Source of the DNA: Symbiobacterium sp.
Lineage (GTDB): Bacteria > Bacillota > Sulfobacillia > UBA995 > UBA9673
Assembly: GCA_020725405.1 (NCBI GenBank)
Contig: DYFB01000002.1
Span: 1-33,680 of the forward strand
Length of the DNA stretch: 33,680 nt
Direction of reading: 5' to 3'
A model generated the notes under the pieces. It had not been told where the DNA came from. It worked only from the letters and a program-made list of their open reading frames with translations, and did not search any database. The position numbers were made by a program, and so were the translations under genes. Below, one piece after another: positions 25,284 through 33,033 of this stretch. Positions within the stretch are counted from its first letter, which is position 1, and each line of letters opens with the position of its first letter.

Positions 25284-26034
25284 CCGCCTCCCCCCGGCCC
25301 AGGTAGGCCTCAATGACCACCGGGTCGCGCTGGATGGCCTCGGGCGACCCTTCGGCGATCTTCTCGCCGTGGTCGAGGACGGCGACCCGGTCGGCGACCC
25401 CCATGGCCACGTACATGTTGTGCTCGACCAGGACGACGGTGACGCCGGAGTCCTTCAGGCGGCGGATGAGGGCGGCTAGCTCCAGAGCCTCGTGATGGGT
25501 GAGCCCGGCGCAGGGCTCGTCGAGCAGGAGGAGCGTCGGGTCCATGGCCATGGCCCGGGCCAGCTCAAGGCGCCGCTGGTCCCCGTAGGCCAGAGTGCCG
25601 GCCGTGAGCCCGGCGCTGTCCTTGAGCCCCACGGCCGCGAGGAGCTCCTTGGCCCTCTCGACCTCGGCCGGGCGCCTGGCGCCGCCGACCAGACCCCGGG
25701 GGTCGATGTCGCCGCGGCCGAAGCCGAGGACGACGTTGTCAAGGACGGTGAGCTGCTTGAAGAGCCGGGTTATCTGGAAGGTCCGAGCCACGCCCAGCCG
25801 GGCTATCCGGTGGGTCGTCAGGCCGTGGAGCGGGCGGCCGGCGAGGTAGATCTCGCCCTCGTCCGGCCGGTAGACCCCGGAGATGACGTTGAACAGGGTC
25901 GTCTTCCCGGCCCCGTTCGGGCCGATGACCGCGAAAATCTCTTCCCGGCCGACCTCCAGGGTGACGGCCTTCAAAGCCGTGAGGCCGCCGAAAGCCTTGG
26001 TCACGCTGCGAACGGTGAAGATGGTGTCAGCCAC
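25267..26034 (-). CDS. livG: branched-chain amino acid-type ABC transporter ATP-binding protein (LivG)
   Basis: A 255-residue ATPase with Walker A GPNGAGKTTLFN, the LivG-specific THRIARLGVARTFQ segment, the non-standard signature LAYGDQRRLELARAM found in this subfamily, Walker B LLLLDEPCAGL and the H-loop VLVEHNM. It forms the nucleotide-binding heterodimer with LivF. The GTG at 26034 overlaps the livM stop by 8 bases, indicating translational coupling. The order livK-H-M-G-F is the classical one. Confidence 0.94.
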   Translation of the reverse strand: MADTIFTVRSVTKAFGGLTALKAVTLEVGREEIFAVIGPNGAGKTTLFNVISGVYRPDEGEIYLAGRPLHGLTTHRIARLGVARTFQITRLFKQLTVLDNVVLGFGRGDIDPRGLVGGARRPAEVERAKELLAAVGLKDSAGLTAGTLAYGDQRRLELARAMAMDPTLLLLDEPCAGLTHHEALELAALIRRLKDSGVTVVLVEHNMYVAMGVADRVAVLDHGEKIAEGSPEAIQRDPVVIEAYLGRGEAGEDRA

Positions 26035-26935
26035 CCTGGTTCACCCTCCCCCTCGCGCGTGCGGCCAGCCGCAGCTCCCGCCCGGCGAAGGCGCTCCCCA
26101 TTCCGAGGAGGCCCGAGGGCTGGAAGAGCATGAGCAGGACCAGAAGGCTGCCGTAGACGAGCATGCGGTAATCCTGGATGAACCGCAGGAGCTCCGGGGC
26201 GGAGGCCAGGACCACGGCCCCGACGACCGGCCCCCAGAGCGTGCCCGCCCCGCCCAGGACGACCATGCACATGATGGTGATGGACACGGGGAAGGCGAAG
26301 TCGTACGGGCTGATGAAGGTCATGAAGTGGGCGTAGAGACTCCCGGCGAGACCGGCAAGGGACGTCCCGAGGACGAAGGCGATGATCTTCAGCCTCGTCA
26401 CGTCCAGCCCGAGACAGCGCGCGGCGATCTCGTCCTCCCGCACGGCCGTGACCATGAGGCCGAGCCGTGAGCGGGAGAAGACCCAACACAGGGCCATGAC
26501 CAGAGCCACCACGGCCAGGACCAGCACCAGGTACTGGGGCTTCTGCAGGTTGTAGCCGAAGAGGGTCGGGCGGGGGATGCCGCCGAGGCCCAGAGCCCGG
26601 CCGAAGAAGGTGAAGTAGAGGAAGACCGATACGACCACGAAGTTGACGCCGATGGTCGTGATGGCCAGGAAGTCGTCCCTGACCCGAAGGCTTATCACCC
26701 CGAGGGCGAGCCCGACGACGGCCGTGATCAGAATGGCCAGCGGCAGGGCCGCCCAGAAGGACAGGCCGGCCTTCGTGGTCAGGAGAGCCGAGGCGTAGGC
26801 CCCGATGCCGAAGAAGGCCGCGTGGCCGAGGTTCGGCTGGCCGGCGTAGCCGGTGATGATGTTGAGCCCCGAGGCCAGGATGATGTAGATGCAGGTCATG
26901 GTCACGACGGTGACCAGGTAGAGTGAACTGATCAC
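26027..26935 (-). CDS. livM: branched-chain amino acid-type ABC transporter permease (LivM)
   Basis: The 302-residue membrane protein has about eight to ten hydrophobic spans and the family motifs GYAGQPNLGHAAFFGIGAY near residue 30, LRVRDDFLAITTIG, and AVREDEIAARCLGLDVTRLKI, the coupling-helix segment contacting the ATPases. It ends with the LMLFQPSGLLGMG element. The GTG at 26935 starts one base after the livH stop. Together with LivH it forms the membrane channel of the importer. Confidence 0.94.
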   Translation of the reverse strand: MISSLYLVTVVTMTCIYIILASGLNIITGYAGQPNLGHAAFFGIGAYASALLTTKAGLSFWAALPLAILITAVVGLALGVISLRVRDDFLAITTIGVNFVVVSVFLYFTFFGRALGLGGIPRPTLFGYNLQKPQYLVLVLAVVALVMALCWVFSRSRLGLMVTAVREDEIAARCLGLDVTRLKIIAFVLGTSLAGLAGSLYAHFMTFISPYDFAFPVSITIMCMVVLGGAGTLWGPVVGAVVLASAPELLRFIQDYRMLVYGSLLVLLMLFQPSGLLGMGSAFAGRELRLAARARGRVNQGG

Positions 26936-26936
26936 G

Positions 26937-27797
26937 CTAGCTCGCCCTCCCCAAAAGGCCGGTGGGTTTCACCAGCAGCATCAGGATCAGGACCAGGAAG
27001 GCTATCGCGTCGCGCGGCAGGAACGTCCCCACCCAGACCATCGTCAAGGTCTCGGCCAGGCCGAGGGCGAGCCCGGCGATGACCGTCCCCGGCACGCTGC
27101 CCATCCCGCCGAGGACGATGACCGCCAGGGCTTTGTAGGCCGGAACGCTGCCCATCGAGGGGTAGACCTGGTTGTAGTAGCCGCCGACCATGACCCCGGC
27201 CACGGCGGCGATGGCCGAGCCGATGACGAAGCACACCCCGATAATGACATCGGTGTTAATGCCGTGGGCGGCGGCCGTCTCTAGGTCCTGGGCCGACGCC
27301 CGCCAGGCCAGGCCCAGCCTGGTTCCCCTCATGAGCCACCACAGCCCGAGGAGAAGGCCGGCGGCCGCGGCCACGATGAAGAGCTGGTAGCCGGTCAGCC
27401 GCACCGCGGCGGTCTCGAACCCGGCGGCCCTGATCGTGACCGGAAGAGACTTAATGTAAGGTCCCATAACGAGACGGTAAAGGTCTTCGAGAAACATGAA
27501 CGCCCCTATGCTGATGATGAGCGGGACCAGCGGCGGCCGGCCCAGGACGGGGCGGTAGAGGAAGCGGTACATAATCAGCCCGGCGAGACTGCACACCACC
27601 GCCGCCGAGACGATAGCCAGGGCCAGGCTCCCTGTCGGGAGGTAGACCAGGACCCCGACGTAGGCTCCGAGCACAAAGACCCCGGCGTGGGCCACGTGCA
27701 GGATACGCAGGACGCCGTAGACCAGGGTGAGTCCCAGGGCGACGAGCGCATAGAGGCTTCCCAGGACCACACCGTTGGCGATCTGCTGGACGACCAA
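26937..27797 (-). CDS. livH: branched-chain amino acid-type ABC transporter permease (LivH)
   Basis: A 286-residue permease beginning VVQQIANGVVLGSLYALVALGLTLVYG, the conserved LivH opening, and containing GINTDVIIGVCFVIGSAIAAVAGVMVG and VLGGMGSVPGTVIAGLALG near the C-terminus. The TTG at 27797 is the only plausible start next to the strong AAGGAGG site, although the spacing of 11 bases is long. A 148-base gap with a strong hairpin separates it from livK, which probably lets the binding protein be made in excess over the membrane subunits. Confidence 0.93.
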   Translation of the reverse strand: MVVQQIANGVVLGSLYALVALGLTLVYGVLRILHVAHAGVFVLGAYVGVLVYLPTGSLALAIVSAAVVCSLAGLIMYRFLYRPVLGRPPLVPLIISIGAFMFLEDLYRLVMGPYIKSLPVTIRAAGFETAAVRLTGYQLFIVAAAAGLLLGLWWLMRGTRLGLAWRASAQDLETAAAHGINTDVIIGVCFVIGSAIAAVAGVMVGGYYNQVYPSMGSVPAYKALAVIVLGGMGSVPGTVIAGLALGLAETLTMVWVGTFLPRDAIAFLVLILMLLVKPTGLLGRAS

Positions 27798-27844
27798 GAG
27801 CTATCCGGCCTCCTTTCTTGCTTGCCGCGACCGGGTGAAGGGAG

Positions 27845-27887
27845 CGGGGCCCGCTCCGGCAGGGGACAGTTGTGGTAGCGGGCCCCG
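27845..27887 (-). terminator. stem-loop between livK and livH, probable partial terminator or mRNA stabiliser
   Basis: Perfect 11-bp arms CGGGGCCCGCT (27845-27855) and AGCGGGCCCCG (27877-27887) enclose a 21-base loop. There is no T-tract, so full termination is doubtful. The position directly after the binding-protein gene is where many ABC operons carry an attenuating or 3'-protecting hairpin. Confidence 0.6.
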
Positions 27888-27945
27888 TCCCGCCAAGCGC
27901 TGAGCGGCCGCTGGGACCGTCAGCACACCTACGTCAAGGCTCGTT

Positions 27946-29121
27946 TCAGTTCGGAGGAGTGATGATGGCCGGATCGTCGACAACGGAGAAGAAGTGGAAC
28001 GCACCGTCGCGGACAATCTGGACCTGGACCGGCTTGATCACTTCTCCCGAAGGCGTGAAGGCCTGGATGACGCCGGTGACGCCCTCGAAGTTGGTGAGCC
28101 CGGCAATCGCGTCGCGGATGGCCTGGGGCTCGAACCCTCCGACGCGCATCGCCTCGCAGACGATGAGGATGGCGTCGTAGGTGGAAGCCGCGACCATGTC
28201 GGCCGGCACGTTGAACCGGCTCTCGTAGGCCTGCAGGAACTCCTGAGCGATAGGCCGCATGTCGTCGCGGTTGAGGTTGGTCGTGATGATGATGCCCTCC
28301 GTCGCGGCCCCGCCGAGCTCCAGGAACTTGGGCGAGTCCATGCCTTCCATGCCGAGGATCTGGCAGGTGAGGCCAACGGTCTGGGCTCCCAGGGCGATGG
28401 CCGCGCCCTCGGCGTAGTAGCCCGTCGCGTAGAGCAGGTCTGGGTTAAGGCCCTTTATCTTGGTTAGCAGGGCCGAGAAGTCTTTCTCCCCGTACGGGTA
28501 GGCGTCGATCGAGAGAACCTTCACACCCCGGGCCTCGACAGTCTGCTTGAAGGTCTCGCCGAGGATGCGCCCGAAGTCGGTGTCGACCATGAGAATGGAG
28601 ACCTTCTTGGCCCCGAGGTCCCGGACCGCCACCTCGGCGGCGGCCAGACCCTGGACCGTGCCGACGAAGCTGTTGCGGAAGCAGAAATCGCCGGCGGCCG
28701 TGATGTCCGGATGGACCGCGTAGCCGGCGACCAGGGGTATCTTCGCCTCCTGGGCGATGGGCGCGACCGCGCGGGTCGGCGTGCTGTAGGAACCGCTGAC
28801 GATGGCCACGACCCCGTCGCGCTCGATCATCTGGTGGGCGACGGCCACGGCCTGGGCGCTGGAGAATTGGTCGTCGTAGGTCAGGAGCTCAACCTTCACG
28901 CCGTTGATACCGCCCGCGTTGTTCACCTTTTCGACAGCCAGGATGGCCGCGTTGGTGGCCGCCGCGCCGTCAGCCGCGGCCGGCCCAGTTATGGGGGCGA
29001 AGACGCCTATCTTGACGACCTGGGGCTCCTTTGGCTTGCAGCCGGCGAAGCTGAAAGCCAAGGCCACGATGAGAAGGCCGGCGAGTAGAGCGTTCACCCA
29101 CTTCCCCCTGTAAGCTGACAC
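27946..29121 (-). CDS. livK: ABC transporter substrate-binding lipoprotein (LivK family)
   Basis: The 391-residue product has a lipoprotein signal peptide: basic RGK, a hydrophobic stretch, then SFAGC with the lipidated cysteine at 28. The mature part is a type I periplasmic-binding fold of the Leu/Ile/Val family: VVKIGVFAPITGPAAADG, VELLTYDDQFSSAQAVAVAHQMI, VVAIVSGSYSTPTRAVAPIAQE, and a LLYATGYYAEGA hinge region. It captures the substrate outside the membrane for LivHMGF. The GTG at 29121 follows GGGAGG at nine bases. Being the first gene of a run that includes a CoA-transferase, an acyl-CoA dehydrogenase and HutU2, its ligand is probably the compound those enzymes degrade. The ligand itself cannot be read from sequence. 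Confidence 0.93.
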   Translation of the reverse strand: MSAYRGKWVNALLAGLLIVALAFSFAGCKPKEPQVVKIGVFAPITGPAAADGAAATNAAILAVEKVNNAGGINGVKVELLTYDDQFSSAQAVAVAHQMIERDGVVAIVSGSYSTPTRAVAPIAQEAKIPLVAGYAVHPDITAAGDFCFRNSFVGTVQGLAAAEVAVRDLGAKKVSILMVDTDFGRILGETFKQTVEARGVKVLSIDAYPYGEKDFSALLTKIKGLNPDLLYATGYYAEGAAIALGAQTVGLTCQILGMEGMDSPKFLELGGAATEGIIITTNLNRDDMRPIAQEFLQAYESRFNVPADMVAASTYDAILIVCEAMRVGGFEPQAIRDAIAGLTNFEGVTGVIQAFTPSGEVIKPVQVQIVRDGAFHFFSVVDDPAIITPPN

Positions 29122-29544
29122 GAGGCAAAACCTCCCAATTAGAAGCTCTGACGTTGCGGAAGCACCCGTCCCGCCCCTCGCCGGCGGCCGGATCTCACCA
29201 CCTCCTCGCTCCGGATAGAGGGCCCGTCGCAGCGACCCCTGCCGGGAGACGTGCGCCTGGCGCGGAGCCGGGGACTCCGGGTCCAGACTTCACCCGGCCG
29301 CCGGAGGCGTCCTTTGACAGGGCTTTAGAGTATTTTGACTATTCTTTGTGACTCATAGGTCGACGCTCGGAGATTCGAGGCTGGGATGAGGGAGAAGGAA
29401 GGCCGTGGAGGCTTGCAGCCCAGGCTCTTCGCTCGACCGGTACAAAGCGAATCCGCATTCTTAAAGATAGTCCTATATGGCAGGTTAGAGCTTATCCTTA
29501 ACGAAGAAAGGGCGATAGAAGCCACGGTTCGGAGGGATAGGCTC
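29122..29544. other. divergent intergenic region between livK and hutU3
   Basis: These 423 bases separate the two divergent units, and I see no gene. The part next to livK is GC-rich. From about 29310 the base composition becomes clearly more AT-rich, with two islands (29310-29360 and 29440-29520) that should hold the divergent promoters. The open frame that extends hutU3 upstream to 29386 runs through the second island and is not supported by family similarity or by a ribosome site. Confidence 0.6.
29314..29342 (+). promoter_or_regulatory. candidate sigma-70-type promoter for hutU3
   Basis: A consensus -35 TTGACA (29314-29319) is followed after 17 bases by GACTAT (29337-29342), a poor -10 match. 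It would give a leader of about 200 bases before the hutU3 start. The AT-rich island nearer the gene is an alternative location. Confidence 0.35.
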
Positions 29545-31209
29545 GTGACGCTAAGCCAGTCAGCAGCCCGAGCGCCGCGAGGGACGGACCTCTCATGCCA
29601 GGGGTGGGAGCAGGAAGGCCTGCTCCGGATGATGATGAACTGCCTTGACCCCGAGGTGGCCGAGAACCCGCACGACCTCATCGTCTACGGGGGGACGGGC
29701 AAGGCCGCCCGCAGTTGGGAGGCCTTCGAGGCCATCGCCGCGAGCCTGAGGGAGCTCGGCCCCGCCGAGACCCTCCTCATCCAGTCGGGTAAGCCGGTGG
29801 GCGTCCTGGCCACGGCCCCCCAGTCCCCGCGCGTCGTCATGTCAACAGCCATGCTCGTTCCCAAGTGGGCGACCTGGAACATCTTCCGGGAGCTCGAGGA
29901 TCTCGGCCTCACCTGCTTCGGCCAGTCGACGGCCGCGTCCTGGTCCTACATCGGAGCCCAGGGCATCCTCCAGAGCACGGCCGAGGTCTTCTCCGAGGTG
30001 GCCCGGCGTTACTTCGGCGGCACGCTCCGGGGACGACTGGTCGTCACCGCCGGCCTCGGCGGCATGGGCGCGGCCCAGCCGCTCGCCGTCACTCTGAACG
30101 GCGGCGTCGCCCTGGTCGTCGAGGTCGACGAGGGGCGCATCCGGCGCCGCTTGGCCTCGAACTACTGCGACATGATGGTCCGCGACCTGGGCCAGGCCCT
30201 CAGCCTGGCCGGCGAGGCTCTGACGTCCGGCCAGTCGCGGTCCATCGCCCTCCTTGGGAACGCGGCCGACATCCTGCCGGCCCTCCTGGAGCGCGACGTC
30301 GTCCCCGACGTCGTCACCGACCAGACCTCAGCCCATGACATGCTCTTCGGCTACATTCCCAACGGCATGCCCTACGCCGAAGCCCTGGAGCTCCGTCGCA
30401 CCGACCCGGAGGCCTACAAGGCGGCCGCCCTGGACTCCATCTGCCGTCACGTCCGGGCCATGCTCGAGATGTTGGACCGCGGGGCGGTGGTCTTCGAGTA
30501 CGGGAACGGCATCCGCGACCAGGCCTTGAAGGCCGGGGTGGAGCGGGCCTTCGCCTTCCCCGGCTACGTGAACGGCTACCTCCAGCCCCTCTACTGCCAG
30601 GGACAGGGCGCCATCAGGTGGATAGCCCTCTCGGGCGACCCCGGGGACATCTACGCCATCGACGAGGCCCTCTCGCGGAGGTTCGCCGCTGACGCGAACC
30701 TCGTCCGCTGGCTGGAGTTCGTCCAATCGCGCGTGGCCTTCCAGGGTCTGCCCGCCCGAGCCTGCTGGCTCACGTACGAGCAGCGGCAGGAGCTCGGCGT
30801 CCTGGTCAACGAGATGGTCCGGAAGGGGACCCTCTCCGCCCCGGTGGCCATCACCCGCGACCTCTCCCACACCGGAGCGGAGGCCTCGCCCTACCGCGAG
30901 ACCGAGGGCATGCCCGACGGAAGCGACACCGTTGCAGACTGGCCAGTCCTCAACGCCCTCCTCAACGCGGCCTGCGGGGCGAGCATGGTCTGCGTGAACC
31001 ACGGCCCGGGCGTGGGCATCGGCAACTCCATCCACGCGGGCTACTCCGTCATCGCCGACGGATCGGAGCTCGCCGGCGCGAAGCTCCGGAGCGTCCTTGC
31101 CGCCGACTGCGCCTTCAGTGTCGTCCGCTTCGCCGACGCCGGGTCCCGGCCGGCCGTCCGGAAGGCCATAGAGCTGGGGCTCAAGGTGCCACTCCTGCCA
31201 CGTGGCTAG
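29545..31209 (+). CDS. urocanate hydratase paralogue (HutU3)
   Basis: The GTG at 29545, nine bases after GGAGG, gives 554 residues aligned from end to end with urocanase; the frame is open for 53 more codons upstream without family similarity. NAD+-binding AGLGGMGAAQPLA (about 169-181) and the cysteine motif FQGLPARACW (Cys407) are kept. Other near-invariant stretches have changed: [17 protein letters not shown] is [27 protein letters not shown] is STAASWSYIG, HHGGGVG is NHGPGVG, and GTGVxRHADAGY is AFSVVRFADAGS. Several positions expected around the substrate pocket therefore differ, while the cofactor site looks intact, so a changed substrate or lost activity must be considered. It is co-directional with the AraC-type regulator gene that begins 16 bases later. 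Confidence 0.88.
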   Translation: MTLSQSAARAPRGTDLSCQGWEQEGLLRMMMNCLDPEVAENPHDLIVYGGTGKAARSWEAFEAIAASLRELGPAETLLIQSGKPVGVLATAPQSPRVVMSTAMLVPKWATWNIFRELEDLGLTCFGQSTAASWSYIGAQGILQSTAEVFSEVARRYFGGTLRGRLVVTAGLGGMGAAQPLAVTLNGGVALVVEVDEGRIRRRLASNYCDMMVRDLGQALSLAGEALTSGQSRSIALLGNAADILPALLERDVVPDVVTDQTSAHDMLFGYIPNGMPYAEALELRRTDPEAYKAAALDSICRHVRAMLEMLDRGAVVFEYGNGIRDQALKAGVERAFAFPGYVNGYLQPLYCQGQGAIRWIALSGDPGDIYAIDEALSRRFAADANLVRWLEFVQSRVAFQGLPARACWLTYEQRQELGVLVNEMVRKGTLSAPVAITRDLSHTGAEASPYRETEGMPDGSDTVADWPVLNALLNAACGASMVCVNHGPGVGIGNSIHAGYSVIADGSELAGAKLRSVLAADCAFSVVRFADAGSRPAVRKAIELGLKVPLLPRG

Positions 31210-31224
31210 AGCGGGGTGATCCAC

Positions 31225-32835
31225 TTGCGGCTGGCCATAGTCGATGCGGAAGAGCTCGAACGCGCCGCGGTCAAGTGGATGCTCAAGCACGGCCCGGTCC
31301 CGGCCAGGGTGGTCCTCGAGAGCGACAGCGTCCAAGCCCTGACGGGCGGAGGCGGCGCACCGAGGCTCGACGCTCTCCTCATCGACCCCGAACACGTCCG
31401 GCCCGAAGGGAGCGCCGGGTCCGCCGGCTACGATCTGGTGAGGAGCCTCGCCGCGACGCTCCCCGAGACCCTGGTGGTCGTGATGGGCTACTCGCGCACG
31501 GCCTCCCACGTGGTGGGGGCCGTGCGGGCGGGAGCCTTCGACTATCTGGCCAAGCCCGTGTCCCAGGACGATCTCGTGGAGTGCCTCAGGCGCGTGGAGG
31601 CGGCCTGCTCCGGCCCGCGAGGCGCCGGGAGCCCGTGGACCGATTCCCAGGCCTACTCCCAGGGCGAGCTCCTCTACGACCTCCTCTTCGGGAACATCGA
31701 CAACCTCAAGGAGGTCTGGCGGAGAAGCCGGGTGGCCGGTCTCAAGGAGCTCCCCAACGCGGTCATGGTCGTGGCCATCGACAACTTCGTGACCGCCGCG
31801 GCCGACCGGAGCGAGGCTTGGAAGAGGTCCCTGCGCCGGAGCATCCTCGAGGTCATCCGGCAGACCCTGGAGGAGGTCGACCCGGCTCCGCAGGCCTTCG
31901 TCATCGGCGAAGACCGGGTGGCCGTTCTGGTCCGGGTGTCGGCCGAGCCCGGGGCCAAGGAGCATCTCCTCAAGCTGGCCTCGCAGATCCGGGACGCGGT
32001 CCAGGGGTCCTCGACCGTAACCGTTTCGGTCGGCATCGGGAACCCCCACGCCGACCCGACCAACCTCCACGTCTCCTTCCAAGAGGCCCAGAAGGCGCTC
32101 GGGCGCAAGTTCTTCCTCGGCGAGAACGTCGTCGTCCACGTCGACGAGGTCTCCTCCACAGAAACCGAGGGCCGCTTCGTCTCGGCCCGGGACCCCCTGC
32201 CCTCCCTGATCGCCCGCGTCCGGGCCAAGGATCGGGAAGGCGCCATCCGCATCCTGGACGACGTCCTCGAGGACCTCGTGGCCACGACCAGGTCGGCCCA
32301 GGCCGTGAAGTTCGCCGCGGCCGATATTCTCCTCGCCCTCGTCCGGGTCGTCTTCGAGAGCGGGACCTACTCGGCCGAGGCCCTCGACCAGAGCGCCGAT
32401 TGGCTCCAGGCCGCCCTCAAGGCCGGCGGCGCCGGCGAGCTGAGGCAGATAATGGGCGGCGCCATCGCCAGCATCGTCGACTCGGTCGACCCCGGCAGCG
32501 AGAGCTCCCGCCTCACCGTCCTGCGGCGGGTCCTCGACCACATCAACGAGAACTACGGGCGCGAGCTCACCCTGACCGAGGTGGCCCGGACCGTCTGGCT
32601 GAGCCCGGCCTACCTCAGCCATCTCTTCTCCAAGGAGCTCGGAATGGGCTTCGTCGAGTACCTGACCAGGGTCCGCGTCGAACGGGCCCAGACCCTTCTC
32701 GTCGGAACCTCCCTCAGCATCGGGGACATCGCCAGCGAGGTCGGCTACCGCGACGCGAGCTACTTCAGCCGGGTCTTCAAGGCCGCCACCGGCCTCTCCC
32801 CGACCCAGTACCGCCTGCAGAGCCTGAAGCTCTAA
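31225..32835 (+). CDS. response regulator with REC, CdaR-like GGDEF-type middle and AraC-type DNA-binding domain
   Basis: The 536-residue protein starts with a receiver domain: acidic Asp7/Glu9, phospho-acceptor-position Asp54 in ALLIDPE, and Lys110 in DYLAKPV. The middle (about 140-320) resembles the degenerate GGDEF-like domain of CdaR/YesN regulators, with VTVSVGIGNPHADPTNLHVSFQEAQKAL. The C-terminus is an AraC/XylS double helix-turn-helix (INENYGRELTLTEVA through GYRDASYFSRVFK). The TTG at 31225 is chosen over a GTG at 31216 because GGGGTGATC, nearly the full anti-Shine-Dalgarno complement, ends just before it. It lies 15 bases after hutU3 and probably controls hutU3 and the divergent liv operon. 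No sensor kinase is encoded in the window, so its signal is unknown. Confidence 0.87.
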   Translation: MRLAIVDAEELERAAVKWMLKHGPVPARVVLESDSVQALTGGGGAPRLDALLIDPEHVRPEGSAGSAGYDLVRSLAATLPETLVVVMGYSRTASHVVGAVRAGAFDYLAKPVSQDDLVECLRRVEAACSGPRGAGSPWTDSQAYSQGELLYDLLFGNIDNLKEVWRRSRVAGLKELPNAVMVVAIDNFVTAAADRSEAWKRSLRRSILEVIRQTLEEVDPAPQAFVIGEDRVAVLVRVSAEPGAKEHLLKLASQIRDAVQGSSTVTVSVGIGNPHADPTNLHVSFQEAQKALGRKFFLGENVVVHVDEVSSTETEGRFVSARDPLPSLIARVRAKDREGAIRILDDVLEDLVATTRSAQAVKFAAADILLALVRVVFESGTYSAEALDQSADWLQAALKAGGAGELRQIMGGAIASIVDSVDPGSESSRLTVLRRVLDHINENYGRELTLTEVARTVWLSPAYLSHLFSKELGMGFVEYLTRVRVERAQTLLVGTSLSIGDIASEVGYRDASYFSRVFKAATGLSPTQYRLQSLKL

Positions 32836-32996
32836 GGGCGCGGAGGTTTCTCATTCTGGTGTAAGTAATCCTGATGCCTCGGCAACCGTTCTTGTCCCCT
32901 GGGGCGCCCATCTGCTACCATCAGATTCGGGTCTCGGACCACGAGACGCGGGAGCCTTTTCGGCCGGGAGACCCCCCGGAAGACTCTGCAGCCGGC

Positions 32997-33014
32997 CGGC
33001 CCCGGTCGGGGCCG
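32997..33014. promoter_or_regulatory. GC hairpin upstream of yjbQ
   Basis: CGGCCCCG (32997-33004) and CGGGGCCG (33007-33014) form a tight stem in the 198-base gap after the regulator gene, just before the yjbQ ribosome site. There is no T-tract. The rest of the gap (32836-33033) holds no supportable gene. The hairpin may be incidental to the high GC content. Confidence 0.3.
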
Positions 33015-33033
33015 CCGGGCCCGGAGGTCGGCG

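Noticed and set aside
19281-29289. GGTCCAGACT core shared between the duplicated element upstream of hutU1 and the region upstream of hutU3 (about 29279-29288)
   Set aside because: Only ten bases are shared and GGTCCAGAC also appears inside the symporter gene near 4880, so chance in GC-rich DNA is likely.
29461-29520. Possible sigma-54 promoter (TGGCAG followed by GC)
   Set aside because: The spacing between the GG and GC elements is nine rather than ten bases and the -12 element does not match.
29386-29544. 53-codon N-terminal extension of HutU3
   Set aside because: It has no similarity to urocanase N-termini and runs through an AT-rich promoter-like region, and a GTG with GGAGG lies at 29545.
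30328-32622. 764-codon open frame on the minus strand opposite hutU3 and the regulator
   Set aside because: It spans two opposite-strand genes with clear families. Its composition (His/Asp/Gly/Glu-rich) is that of a codon-mirror shadow.
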